Positions 47,133-55,939 of a DNA stretch of 64,000 nucleotides are shown here, piece after piece. The position numbers were made by a program, and so were the translations under genes. The stretch comes from Paenibacillus sp. FSL R5-0517. Its GTDB lineage: Bacteria; Bacillota; Bacilli; Paenibacillales; Paenibacillaceae. Every line of letters begins with the position of its first letter. The stretch's first letter is position 1. The stretch covers positions 3,410,001-3,474,000 of the forward strand of contig NZ_CP150235.1 in assembly GCF_037974355.1 (NCBI RefSeq), given 5' to 3'. The notes under the pieces are model-generated. The model worked only from the letters and a program-made list of their open reading frames with translations, had not been told where the DNA came from and did not search any database.

Positions 47133-48947
47133 TTGACCACATCATCTTCAAATTATAATGGGTATCTATTTGTACATTTTATTGGCGAACAACCAGATGG
47201 AGAGCAGGTTTATTTCTCCTATAGCGAGGATGGTCTTCACTGGAAGGATCTTAATGGCGGATCACCTGTGCTGTTTTCTGACCTTGGAGAAAAAGGAGTA
47301 CGGGACCCGTTTCTGATTCGTTCAGTCAAGGAAAATAAATTCTATCTGATTGCTACAGATCTGCGCATCGCAAGCGGCAAAGGATGGACTCATGCCGTTA
47401 ATGCCGGGAGCCGGGACGTAATTATATGGGAATCCAGCAATCTCGTGAATTGGTCATCCCCCTGGAACGTTACATTAGGAGTTGAGGGAGCTGGTTGTGT
47501 CTGGGCGCCCGAAGCGGTGTATGATGAAACAACAGATGAGTTTCTCGTATTTTGGGCTTCTGCAACGCAAGAGCCTCAGGAGCAAGAACGAAAGCAAAAA
47601 ATATACAGCGCTCGCACAAAAGACTTTCGTACGTTCTCCGCATCGGAAAAATACATTGAGCGGGATAATCATATTATTGATACAACGATTCTTCCTTCGG
47701 GTGGTTGTTACTATCGATACTCCAAGGATGAAACAACCAAAAACATACGGGTAGAAAAAGGAGACTCTCTCGACAAAGAAGCGTTTGTTCCGCTGCAAGC
47801 CCCGATTCTGGAGGCTGTGGCAGGTGTGGAGGGACCTCAGATATTTAAATTCAATGACCGGGAAGAATGGTGCCTGATTGTTGATCGATTTGCTGAAGGC
47901 AAGGGTTATCTTCCTCTGCTGACTACAGATCTGGGAAGCGGAGAATTCCGAATCGTTCCTGATGATGATTTTGATATGGGAAAGAACCAAAAGCGTCATG
48001 GAAGTGTCCTGCCCATCACAACTGAGGAGTGCAGCCGGCTTCTCGCGGCTTACGGGGATGGTCATCAGGTGCTTCCTGGACAATATGCCGATCCAGATGT
48101 CGCCAAGTTTGAGGATCGTTACTATATGTATCCGACAACAGATGGTTTCGAGGGGTGGTCGGGAACACAGTTCAAGGTGTTTTCTTCTTCAGATCTGAGG
48201 CATTGGCAAGACGAAGGTGTGATCCTTGATCTGGGGACAGAGGATGTCACCTGGGCAACCGGTAATGCCTGGGCACCGGCCATTGCAACCCGCAACGAAA
48301 AGTTCTATTTTTATTTCTGTGGCAAAATGCTGAATGGAGAGAGTGCCATCGGCGTTGCTGTAGCGGATACACCGATTGGGCCATTCCTGGCTGAGCCGCA
48401 GCCTTTGATCACAATGCAGCAGTTAAGACGTCTGGGTATCACCATGGGGCAAGCTATCGACCCTTCTATCTATACTGAAACGGATGGAAAATCGTATTTG
48501 CTATTCGGGAATGGACATGCTGCCATTGTGGAGCTTGGTGACGACATGACAAGTGTCTTAGAGGACACCATGAGCAATCTCTCAGGGCTCCATGATTTTC
48601 GTGAGGCGGTAACGGTGTTGAAGCGGGGCGGACTATACCACTTTACGTGGTCCTGTGATGATACGGGCAGTGAGAACTATCATGTGAATTACGGTACGTC
48701 AGAGCAATTATACGGTCCAATCACCTATCAATACCCGATTCTGAGCAAAAATGTGGAGAAAGGCATGCTGGGCACAGGTCATCATTGTATATTTAATGAG
48801 CCCGAAACTGATCAGTACCGGATAGCCTATCACCGTTTTGTCACGCCACTCTCCAGATTTTCCTCTGGAAAGGGTTATCATCGTGAAATATGTATTGATC
48901 TGCTTCTTTTCGGCAAGGACGGATTGATTCAGCCTGTTATACTCTAA
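47133..48947 (+). CDS. Cytoplasmic tandem GH43-like protein (two five-bladed propellers)
   Basis: A 604-residue protein with two GH43-type beta-propeller halves. First half (about 1-310): GVRDPFLIR (base Asp), VWAPEAVYDE, and acid-region VEGPQIFKF. Second half (about 320-604): QYADPDVAKFEDRYYMYPT (base Asp), NAWAPAIATRNEKFYFYF, IDPSIY (modulating Asp) and DFREAVTVLKRGGLYHFTWS (catalytic acid Glu). No signal peptide, so it would act on imported oligosaccharides, probably arabino- or xylo-oligosaccharides. TTG start with AGGAGG 8 nt upstream. The two halves differ, so this is an old fusion, not a recent duplication. Whether both are active is not visible. Confidence 0.85.
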   Translation: MTTSSSNYNGYLFVHFIGEQPDGEQVYFSYSEDGLHWKDLNGGSPVLFSDLGEKGVRDPFLIRSVKENKFYLIATDLRIASGKGWTHAVNAGSRDVIIWESSNLVNWSSPWNVTLGVEGAGCVWAPEAVYDETTDEFLVFWASATQEPQEQERKQKIYSARTKDFRTFSASEKYIERDNHIIDTTILPSGGCYYRYSKDETTKNIRVEKGDSLDKEAFVPLQAPILEAVAGVEGPQIFKFNDREEWCLIVDRFAEGKGYLPLLTTDLGSGEFRIVPDDDFDMGKNQKRHGSVLPITTEECSRLLAAYGDGHQVLPGQYADPDVAKFEDRYYMYPTTDGFEGWSGTQFKVFSSSDLRHWQDEGVILDLGTEDVTWATGNAWAPAIATRNEKFYFYFCGKMLNGESAIGVAVADTPIGPFLAEPQPLITMQQLRRLGITMGQAIDPSIYTETDGKSYLLFGNGHAAIVELGDDMTSVLEDTMSNLSGLHDFREAVTVLKRGGLYHFTWSCDDTGSENYHVNYGTSEQLYGPITYQYPILSKNVEKGMLGTGHHCIFNEPETDQYRIAYHRFVTPLSRFSSGKGYHREICIDLLLFGKDGLIQPVIL

Positions 48948-48992
48948 CATAAGACATTCATTTGAATCGTTATTTCATAATTGATCCAATAT

Positions 48993-49039
48993 AAACGCCT
49001 GTCAAAAACTCGCTTTTAGCAGTGTTGACAGGCGTTTTT
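48993..49039 (+). terminator. Terminator after the tandem GH43 gene
   Basis: A 13-bp stem AAACGCCTGTCAA/TTGACAGGCGTTT, 19-nt loop and a T tail. Confidence 0.9.
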
Positions 49040-49146
49040 GACAATCATATCAATAAATCATATTTTGGAGGACATATACAGGAGTTGACACAGCTCGAAC
49101 TGAGTTAAGCACCTTATTTTTCATGTCAAAGATCCCATGAATTATG

Positions 49147-49194
49147 TTGACTTCAAATTTTTAATATTATAATATAAGCATGCACTTATGCTTA
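49147..49194 (+). promoter_or_regulatory. ars promoter and ArsR operator
   Basis: TTGACT (49147-49152) and AATAT/TAATAT -10 candidates (49168-49175), followed by the inverted repeat TAAGCAT-N6-ATGCTTA (49175-49194), matching the dyad layout of ArsR/SmtB operators. It ends 18 bp before the arsR ATG. Confidence 0.7.
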
Positions 49195-49212
49195 ACGGAA
49201 GGAGGAAGTGAC

Positions 49213-49539
49213 ATGGATTCCATTCAAAATGCAGCAGAAAAGATTAAATTGTTGGGCGATAAAACACGTCTTACGATCCTTACACTCCTCAAAGAACGAG
49301 AATGGTGTGTCTGTGAATTTGTAGAGATTTTAGACATGTCACAACCTGGAATTAGTCAGCATTTACGCAAGCTGAAGGATCAAGGCTTGGTTAAGGAGAA
49401 TAAGCGTGGCCAGTGGGTATACTACTCTTTAAATGTAGAGAATACACCTTATATTAAATCTGTCTTGGAACTGATGCCGGACACGGCAACGATTCTTAAG
49501 TCTTTGAACAAAGAGAACTTTACATCCGTATGTAATTAA
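49213..49539 (+). CDS. arsR: ArsR-family arsenic-responsive repressor
   Basis: A 108-residue winged-helix repressor. The metalloid site is the C32-V-C34 motif in [12 protein letters not shown] at helix alpha3, matching ArsR of the E. coli/plasmid type, and [19 protein letters not shown] is the recognition helix. ATG at 49213 is chosen because GGAGGAAG is 5-6 nt upstream; the ORF could extend to 49180. First gene of an arsRBC operon, autoregulated through the dyad just upstream. Confidence 0.92.
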   Translation: MDSIQNAAEKIKLLGDKTRLTILTLLKEREWCVCEFVEILDMSQPGISQHLRKLKDQGLVKENKRGQWVYYSLNVENTPYIKSVLELMPDTATILKSLNKENFTSVCN

Positions 49540-49613
49540 TTTTTAATCAATATATAAGTATATTGTTATATACAAATATAAATCAGATGGCAGAACTGAA
49601 AGGGGGAAATATA

Positions 49614-50909
49614 TTGTTTTCTACGCAGCTAGCGTGCATGATCTTTTTAATTACGCTAATCCTTGTCATCTGGCAGCCTAAGAACCTGTCCATTGGTTGG
49701 TCTGCTTGCGGCGGAGCAATTCTTGCTTTACTTGTGGGTGTGGTCGATCTTCATGACGTCTGGGATGTAACGCAAATCGTTTGGAATGCTACGCTTGCAT
49801 TTGTCGCAATCATTCTGATTTCGTTAATTCTGGATCGTATCGGCTTTTTTGAATGGGCTGCCTTACATATGGCCAAAGCCGCTCATGGCAATGGTGTACG
49901 AATGTTTGTTTACGTCTCCATCCTGGGAGCAGTGGTTTCTGCTTTCTTTGCCAATGATGGAGGTGCACTGATACTGACACCAATTGTTCTAGCCATGGTA
50001 CGTGCACTGAATTTTGATGAAAAGAGAGTATTTCCATTTATTATCGCCAGCGGATTTATTGCGGATACGACTTCCTTGCCGCTGGTTGTGAGTAACCTGG
50101 TTAACATTGTGTCTGCCGATTTCTTTGGTATTACGTTTATGGAGTACGCAGGAAGAATGTTTGTTCCGAATCTGTTCTCACTGGTGGCGAGTATTGGTGT
50201 ACTGTATCTCTTTTTCCGCAAGAGTATTCCCAAACGATTTGATGCGAGTGAATTGAAACCTCCGGTAACTGCCATTAAGGATATGAAGATGTTTCGGTTG
50301 TCTTGGGTGGTATTAGCGGTTCTTCTCATTGGATACTTTACCAGTGAATTTCTCGGAATCCCCGTATCCTTTGTGGCAGGTATTGTCGCGATATTCTTCC
50401 TGATCATGGCTTCCCGGAGTTCTGCTGTACCGACTGCATTGGTTGTCAAAGAAGCACCTTGGGCCATCGTATTTTTCTCCATCGGCATGTATGTCGTGAT
50501 TTATGGTCTACGTAATGTAGGCTTGACCGATCTGTTGGCCGTAGTCATTCAGGCTGTAGCAGATCAAGGATTGTTTGCTGCAACAATGGGTATGGGCTTT
50601 ATCGCGGCAATCATTTCATCCCTGATGAACAATATGCCTACCGTGTTGATTGATGCACTTGCCATTGATGCAACGACAGCAACAGGGACTGTTCGAGAGG
50701 CGCTTATCTATGCCAATATTATTGGCTCGGACTTAGGTCCCAAGATTACCCCGATTGGTTCACTCGCGACCCTGCTCTGGCTTCATGTACTTAGCACCAA
50801 AGGTGTCAAAATATCATGGGGCACTTATTTCAAGACAGGTATCATAATCACCATTCCGACTCTGCTTATTACCCTAGTGGGTCTGTATCTGTGGTTAATC
50901 ATTTTATAA
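49614..50909 (+). CDS. arsB: ArsB-type arsenite efflux permease
   Basis: A 431-residue 11-12-TM arsenite/antimonite exporter of the ArsB/NhaD superfamily. Landmarks are [53 protein letters not shown], and near the C-terminus [14 protein letters not shown] and [21 protein letters not shown]. The in-frame ORF begins at 49563, but TTG at 49614 has AAAGGGGGA at the proper distance and gives the usual length. It lies between arsR and arsC. Confidence 0.93.
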   Translation: MFSTQLACMIFLITLILVIWQPKNLSIGWSACGGAILALLVGVVDLHDVWDVTQIVWNATLAFVAIILISLILDRIGFFEWAALHMAKAAHGNGVRMFVYVSILGAVVSAFFANDGGALILTPIVLAMVRALNFDEKRVFPFIIASGFIADTTSLPLVVSNLVNIVSADFFGITFMEYAGRMFVPNLFSLVASIGVLYLFFRKSIPKRFDASELKPPVTAIKDMKMFRLSWVVLAVLLIGYFTSEFLGIPVSFVAGIVAIFFLIMASRSSAVPTALVVKEAPWAIVFFSIGMYVVIYGLRNVGLTDLLAVVIQAVADQGLFAATMGMGFIAAIISSLMNNMPTVLIDALAIDATTATGTVREALIYANIIGSDLGPKITPIGSLATLLWLHVLSTKGVKISWGTYFKTGIIITIPTLLITLVGLYLWLIIL

Positions 50910-50933
50910 CTTAAATAACAAGGAGAGATAAAC

Positions 50934-51353
50934 ATGAGTAAAAAAACACTGTACTTCCTATGCACCGGTAATTCCTGCCGGAGTCAAATGGCCGAAGGCT
51001 GGGCCAAGAAATATCTGAGTGAAGACTGGGACATCTATAGCGCAGGAATAGAGGCCCACGGTCTGAATCCAAAAGCGGTTAAAGCCATGAACGAGGTTGA
51101 TCTGGATATTTCGACTCAAACCTCGGACATCATTGATTCAGAATTGTTGAACAACGCTGATTTCGTAGTCACATTGTGTGGGGATGCCGCAGATAAATGT
51201 CCAATGACGCCTCCACATGTGAAGCGGGAACACTGGGGATTTGATGATCCTGCCAAAGCGCAAGGTACAGATGAAGAGAAATGGGCCGTATTCCAAAGGG
51301 TCCGTGACCAGATCGGGGAACGTATTAAAGCATTTGCCGAAACCGGAAAATAA
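50934..51353 (+). CDS. arsC: Thioredoxin-coupled arsenate reductase
   Basis: A 139-residue arsenate reductase of the low-molecular-weight phosphatase fold (Staphylococcus pI258/B. subtilis ArsC type). The P-loop is C10-TGNSCR, and the redox pair is C82 and C89 in [11 protein letters not shown]. It converts arsenate to arsenite, which ArsB exports. AAGGAGAG precedes the ATG. Last gene of the operon, followed by a terminator. Confidence 0.95.
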   Translation: MSKKTLYFLCTGNSCRSQMAEGWAKKYLSEDWDIYSAGIEAHGLNPKAVKAMNEVDLDISTQTSDIIDSELLNNADFVVTLCGDAADKCPMTPPHVKREHWGFDDPAKAQGTDEEKWAVFQRVRDQIGERIKAFAETGK

Positions 51354-51395
51354 TACAACCCTGCCTGAGCAGGATAATTGAATGAATACCGAGAG

Positions 51396-51421
51396 AATGC
51401 CACGATAAGTGGCATTTTTTT
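51396..51421 (+). terminator. Terminator of the ars operon
   Basis: AATGCCAC-GATAA-GTGGCATT stem-loop followed by a long T run. Confidence 0.92.
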
Positions 51422-51549
51422 GTTCAAAAAAAATGAACGTTTCATTCAGAAACGGTTCTTTGACTTCCCCATAAGCCCAACATAGAGTGAAGACAAGGAT
51501 GATGGTTGATTTAGTTGATTTAACTATAAAAATGAGAAGCATATTCCCC

Positions 51550-51581
51550 TTGACTTTCCCCTGCACGGGAAACTATATACT
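51550..51581 (+). promoter_or_regulatory. MerR-type promoter/operator
   Basis: TTGACT (51550-51555) and TATACT (51576-51581) are 20 bp apart, with the palindrome TTTCCC-CTGCAC-GGGAAA (51555-51572) in the over-long spacer. This stretched-spacer layout is the hallmark of promoters activated by MerR-family regulators by DNA twisting. Confidence 0.78.
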
Positions 51582-51609
51582 CGCATTATATTAATAGATT
51601 GGAGATGAT

Positions 51610-52431
51610 ATGTTGTTCAAGATCAGTGCATTTTCCAGGCTAAGTAGGGTTTCGTTAAAAACACTGCGTTATTATGACCAGATTGGCATACTTAAACCGA
51701 GAAAGGTAGATCACGACACGGGTTACCGTTACTATTCCGCAGATCAGCTTCTGGAGCTCAACCGAATCCTCATTTATAAAGAATTGGGGTTTACGTTGCC
51801 ACAAATCACACAATTGCTACAGGAACATATTACATTGGAGAATATTCAAGGCATGTTTCAACTGAAAAAAAGCGAAATTCAGCAGATTATCGATACAGAA
51901 CAAGCTAAACTAGTCCGAATTGAGGAACGCTTGCAGCTTATGGAGGAAGAGGGGCACGTCGAAACTGGGCAAGAAATCCGAATCAAAGAGGAAAGTGCTC
52001 GGCAGTTTCTTTTTCAGACTGGGTACGGGGGGGATGAGGATATTCCGAGTTTATTTCGTCATTTTGATCAGTCATTAACCAAAGAAATACGTCAAATGAT
52101 CCAGGGGCCACAGGTTGTTTTGTGGAGAGAAATCCCCGGACAAGAGGAAAAGTTCGAATTGGAAATAGGTTATTTCTTAACTTGTGAGCTGCAATTACCT
52201 CCATATCCATTTCAACTCCGGACTCTTCCTGCAGAGCCCATGATGGCCACCATAGCTTATCGTTCCAATGCCACCTTTGCCTGCAAAGCCTGTGTTCATT
52301 TAGCTACATGGATTGAGAAAAATAACTATCAGATCAAGGAAAACGAAGCGGGTAGGGAACTATATTTACCCTTATCTCAAGAACAAGATGCACAATTCAT
52401 AGAAATACAGATCCCAATACTAAATAGATAA
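51610..52431 (+). CDS. MerR-family regulator with GyrI-like effector domain (BmrR type)
   Basis: A 273-residue regulator. N-terminal winged HTH (SAFSRLSRVSLKTLRYYDQIGILKPRKVDHDTGYRYY, residues 5-42), a long helical linker that dimerises (about 75-120), and a C-terminal GyrI-like multidrug-binding domain (about 121-273). It should sense hydrophobic or cationic drugs and activate its own operon from the stretched promoter at 51550. The MFS pump follows after 24 bp, so the two form a drug-responsive operon. Confidence 0.9.
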   Translation: MLFKISAFSRLSRVSLKTLRYYDQIGILKPRKVDHDTGYRYYSADQLLELNRILIYKELGFTLPQITQLLQEHITLENIQGMFQLKKSEIQQIIDTEQAKLVRIEERLQLMEEEGHVETGQEIRIKEESARQFLFQTGYGGDEDIPSLFRHFDQSLTKEIRQMIQGPQVVLWREIPGQEEKFELEIGYFLTCELQLPPYPFQLRTLPAEPMMATIAYRSNATFACKACVHLATWIEKNNYQIKENEAGRELYLPLSQEQDAQFIEIQIPILNR

Positions 52432-52455
52432 CTGAAGAAGACGGAGTGGAGTATA

Positions 52456-53628
52456 TTGAAAAATAAATGGATCATATATATCTTGGCGTTAACTGTTTTT
52501 CTGATCGGAACGCTTGAGTACATCATTACAGGAGTCATTGAAATGATCGCCTCAGACTTGAGCGTATCTACTTCCCAAGTGGGGTTACTGGTGACTGTAT
52601 TCGCTCTGTCAGCCGCCATTATTGCCCCGATTCTCATTGCAATTACAATAAATATGGATCGCAAGAAGTTACTGTTGTCCACCCTCAGTGTGTTTATTGC
52701 CAGTAACGGGCTCATGCTTTTTAACCTTTCTTACGAAACTTTACTATGGGTACGAATAGTTCAAGGGGCTAGCGGAGGCATGGTTACTGTAGTAGCGATG
52801 GCCGTATCTACACGAATGGTTGAAAAAGAAAAGCGGGGCAATGCCATCGGCATCATTTTGATGGGGCTAAGCAGTTCGTTAGTGCTCGGTGTCCCAGTGG
52901 GTACATTTTTTAGTGAAAGGTTTGGATGGAGAGTTCTATTTGTATTGATTGGATTGTTAAGTGTTCTTCCATTACTTATTATCAACAAAAAGGTTCCGGT
53001 AATCAAAGAGGAAGAAAAGATCACCCTCAGAATGCAGCTCTCCATTTTAAAAAATCCACTCATTCTGACGGCCTTGCTTATTACATTATTGTATATCGGC
53101 GGCTATTCAACACTGTTCACGTATATCACGCCGTTCTTGCAAGCTACATCCACACTTACCATGACCGAGATCAGCGGTGTTCTGTTTCTCGCGGGAATTT
53201 GCAGCTTTGTCGGATCAAAAGTGGGCGGACAATTGGCAGATGCAAAGGGATCAAAGTTTACAATTGGTCTAGGCCTTCTGTTACAAGGCGTAACTCTTCT
53301 TTTGTTTGCTCTAGCTGGAGTTAATCTTGTGATGTTAATCTTGGTTTTAATGATTTTTATGTTAGCCACGTGGAGCATATCTCCGGCCCAGCAACTATAT
53401 CTGGTTACACTGGCACCTCGTAATCCTGATATTGCCCTTAGCGTCAATACGTCGTTTATCCAATTTGGTTTTGCACTGGGATCTGGATTAGGCGGGATTG
53501 TGATCAGTCGTACATCAGTCCTGTACTTAAATTGGTTGGGTTTTGGAGCTGTAGGCATTGCTTTACTTCTTGTCATATTACTATTTAAGAACTTGAGAAG
53601 CAGGACGGAAACAACAGATCCAGTGTAA
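52456..53628 (+). CDS. MFS multidrug efflux transporter
   Basis: A 390-residue 12-TM MFS transporter of the DHA1 (YdhP/AraJ-like) group; opening segment FLIGTLEYIITGVIEMIASDLSVSTSQVG is characteristic. GGAGTGGAG precedes its TTG start. Directly downstream of the BmrR-type regulator, which implies drug export under its control. Substrate unknown. Confidence 0.88.
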   Translation: MKNKWIIYILALTVFLIGTLEYIITGVIEMIASDLSVSTSQVGLLVTVFALSAAIIAPILIAITINMDRKKLLLSTLSVFIASNGLMLFNLSYETLLWVRIVQGASGGMVTVVAMAVSTRMVEKEKRGNAIGIILMGLSSSLVLGVPVGTFFSERFGWRVLFVLIGLLSVLPLLIINKKVPVIKEEEKITLRMQLSILKNPLILTALLITLLYIGGYSTLFTYITPFLQATSTLTMTEISGVLFLAGICSFVGSKVGGQLADAKGSKFTIGLGLLLQGVTLLLFALAGVNLVMLILVLMIFMLATWSISPAQQLYLVTLAPRNPDIALSVNTSFIQFGFALGSGLGGIVISRTSVLYLNWLGFGAVGIALLLVILLFKNLRSRTETTDPV

Positions 53629-53702
53629 TTTCAGGATGGTAATTGTTGCTTCTAAAGTACTTGGCTTTATTGAGATGCAATCATCGATTATATCTAAAAT
53701 TA

Positions 53703-53741
53703 AAAAGATCTCTTCAGCATTCACTGCATAAGAGATCTTTT
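53703..53741 (+). terminator. Terminator after the MFS gene
   Basis: A perfect 12-bp stem AAAAGATCTCTT/AAGAGATCTTTT. Confidence 0.88.
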
Positions 53742-53865
53742 AGGTGTATGACAAAGTTATAATGAGAATCATAGTACATCATCATGGCCGAATAGAGCAT
53801 GAGTTTATTAGCAAATTGCTGCTGTTTGTTCATCAATATCAAATTAAATGAGAGCGGAGATTATT

Positions 53866-54834
53866 ATGCGAGAATATATCATCGGAATTGACTTGGGTGG
53901 AACCAACATTAAGTCCTCCATTTTCACCCTGGAGTTTCAAAAAATTCACGAAAGAAGCGACCCTACAGAGGCGGTAAAAGGACCGTTCCATGTATTAAAC
54001 CGAATTGTACACATTATCCAAGAAATGCTGTCTTCTGAGGGGATTGAGCCAGCTTCTATTCTGTGCATGGGTATGGGCATTCCTGGATTATTAGATCCGG
54101 AGCAGGGACTATCCATATTTTCACCTAATTTTCCAGACTGGGAAAACATTCATGTCGTGAACTATATGAAAAAACATTTTGAATTTCCTGTTTACATCGA
54201 CAATGATGTTCGGGTAAATCTGTATGGTGAATGGCAGTTTGGCGCAGGCACAGACTATAAAAACCTGATATTGATAACGTTAGGCACAGGTCTGGGATCT
54301 GGTATCGTCAATGACGGAAAGGTTATTTACGGTACTACATCGAGTGCGGGTGAAATAGGTCATATGAATATGTACCGGGAGGGTCGGCCTTGTCGTTGTG
54401 GAAGTTCGGGCTGTCTGGGGAGATACGTGTCTGCGGTAGGAATCGTCAAAACGCTCACAGACAAGCTTGAGGGAGGGCGCTCAAGCATGATTTTGAAGTG
54501 GGTGGAAGGGAATTTGACGGCAATTACTGCCCGTATGATCTCGGAAGCATACGATCTTGGCGATTCACTTGCAATTGAAGTTATGCATGAGACTGGTAAG
54601 ATTCTCGGATTTGGTCTATCCAATGTAATCAATCTGTTCAATCCTGAAATGATTATTATTGGCGGAGGAATGTCGGCAGCCGGTGATCGATTGCTAAATA
54701 CAGTGCGCGACACTGTTGAGAAACATGCGCTAAAGCTTTCATCCCATGCATGTAAAATAGTGCAAGCGAAATTAGGCGGGCAAGCAGGGATGATTGGTGC
54801 GGCTGCATATGCCAAAAACAAGATGTCATTATAA
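53866..54834 (+). CDS. ROK-family sugar kinase
   Basis: A 322-residue ATP-dependent sugar kinase (glucokinase-like). The phosphate motif GIDLGGTNIKSS, catalytic Asp in YIDNDVRVNLYGEW, ILITLGTGLGSGIV, and the Zn-binding cluster with H (GEIGHMN) and C-R-CGSSGC are present. The usual Glu after GC-L is Gly here (GCLGRY), a small departure from the CxCGxxGCxE signature. Start at ATG 53866 because GCGGAG lies upstream; the longer frame from 53848 is less likely. Placed before an AraC regulator and GH43 genes, so it may phosphorylate a released sugar; the true substrate is unknown. Confidence 0.88.
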   Translation: MREYIIGIDLGGTNIKSSIFTLEFQKIHERSDPTEAVKGPFHVLNRIVHIIQEMLSSEGIEPASILCMGMGIPGLLDPEQGLSIFSPNFPDWENIHVVNYMKKHFEFPVYIDNDVRVNLYGEWQFGAGTDYKNLILITLGTGLGSGIVNDGKVIYGTTSSAGEIGHMNMYREGRPCRCGSSGCLGRYVSAVGIVKTLTDKLEGGRSSMILKWVEGNLTAITARMISEAYDLGDSLAIEVMHETGKILGFGLSNVINLFNPEMIIIGGGMSAAGDRLLNTVRDTVEKHALKLSSHACKIVQAKLGGQAGMIGAAAYAKNKMSL

Positions 54835-55018
54835 AGTATCACAATATGATAATAGATCAATTATGCTTGAGAATATGTCATTGCATTATACAGGCTAAAA
54901 CCTTAACTTAAAATGACAGCAGAGAACGCTAACAAACTCGTTGACGTATACCTTTTGGATGGCTAAAAAGTTAAGTGTAACTGCCCATTGGACAGAGCGA
55001 GAGAGTGAGATTTATCTC

Positions 55019-55804
55019 TCATTCTGTTATGTCAGCCGAGTTCTTTATGTCGTTTATGAATCGCTTGGGTGATACACCCGTCATTTGTTTGAATTGCCTG
55101 CAAAAATGCTCGACATTACGATACCCGCACCTGTCGGCGATCTCTGCAACCGTATATTGATGATGTCTGAGGTACTCTTTAGCTAACCGAATTCGGCTAT
55201 GAATTACATCCTCCATACACGACACCCCAAAGGAGTTCTTATATACAAGCTGTAAGTATCCCGGACTAATATTCATGGTTTTGGCCATGGCAGCAACTGT
55301 CCATGGGTGACTCGGATTATTGTGAATCTCTGTTCGAAGCTTCATCAGAGGATAATGCTGCGGGCCAATACTCTCTTGAACGCAAGACTCCAACAGCTTG
55401 TTGAACAGCGTTCGTAGTAAATAATCTATCGTTGATTCTCGGTTGTTTTTCTGGAAAGAATGCTCAGCAACAAGTAATTGAAACAGCTTGTGACAAAATT
55501 CAGGATCATCTAATGGAAATGGTTCGCCCTTCGGTAGGGAAGTTTCGGTTACATACATCTCATCACTTTCGAAACGAATCCAATCATTCACATATTGCTC
55601 CGTACAAGAGCGATAATATATTTTCTGATGAGGTGGATAGAGAACGGCACAATGAGGTGGATAATCTATCAATTTCCCGCCCACCCAGAACTGTGCAGGA
55701 GTCTGCGTAACAACTAACAGCCAGCAATCATGTCCTTCTGGAATATCAAACACAAACGGATGGTTATGGGCAGCATCATATTCGACGTAAAAAATCGTAT
55801 TCAT
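55019..55804 (-). CDS. AraC-family regulator with cupin-like sensor domain
   Basis: A 261-residue AraC/XylS regulator. The N-terminal half is a cupin-type sugar-binding domain (VFDIPEGHDCWLLVV, PHCAVLYPPHQ), and the C-terminal double HTH is PWTVAAMAKTMNISPGYLQ and YTVAEIADRCGYRNVEHFCRQFKQMTGVSPKRF. Divergent from the GH43 gene at 55940 across a 135-bp gap that carries an AATAGAGA/TCTCTATT inverted pair; it probably controls that enzyme. Confidence 0.9.
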   Translation of the reverse strand: MNTIFYVEYDAAHNHPFVFDIPEGHDCWLLVVTQTPAQFWVGGKLIDYPPHCAVLYPPHQKIYYRSCTEQYVNDWIRFESDEMYVTETSLPKGEPFPLDDPEFCHKLFQLLVAEHSFQKNNRESTIDYLLRTLFNKLLESCVQESIGPQHYPLMKLRTEIHNNPSHPWTVAAMAKTMNISPGYLQLVYKNSFGVSCMEDVIHSRIRLAKEYLRHHQYTVAEIADRCGYRNVEHFCRQFKQMTGVSPKRFINDIKNSADITE

Positions 55805-55939
55805 TGTTCTTCACCTTTACCATGCAGGTTATGGAATAAATAGAGACACTTATGGAACATTGTAGTTGTTCTCTATTATACGAAAGTAATCGTAAGTGTA
55901 ATAGATGGTCTATCAATTTATATAAGGAGTGTGCATTGA

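Noticed and set aside
55000-55030. GAGAG/CTCTC hairpin at the 3' end of the AraC gene as terminator
   Set aside because: The stem is imperfect and lacks a U tract on either strand.
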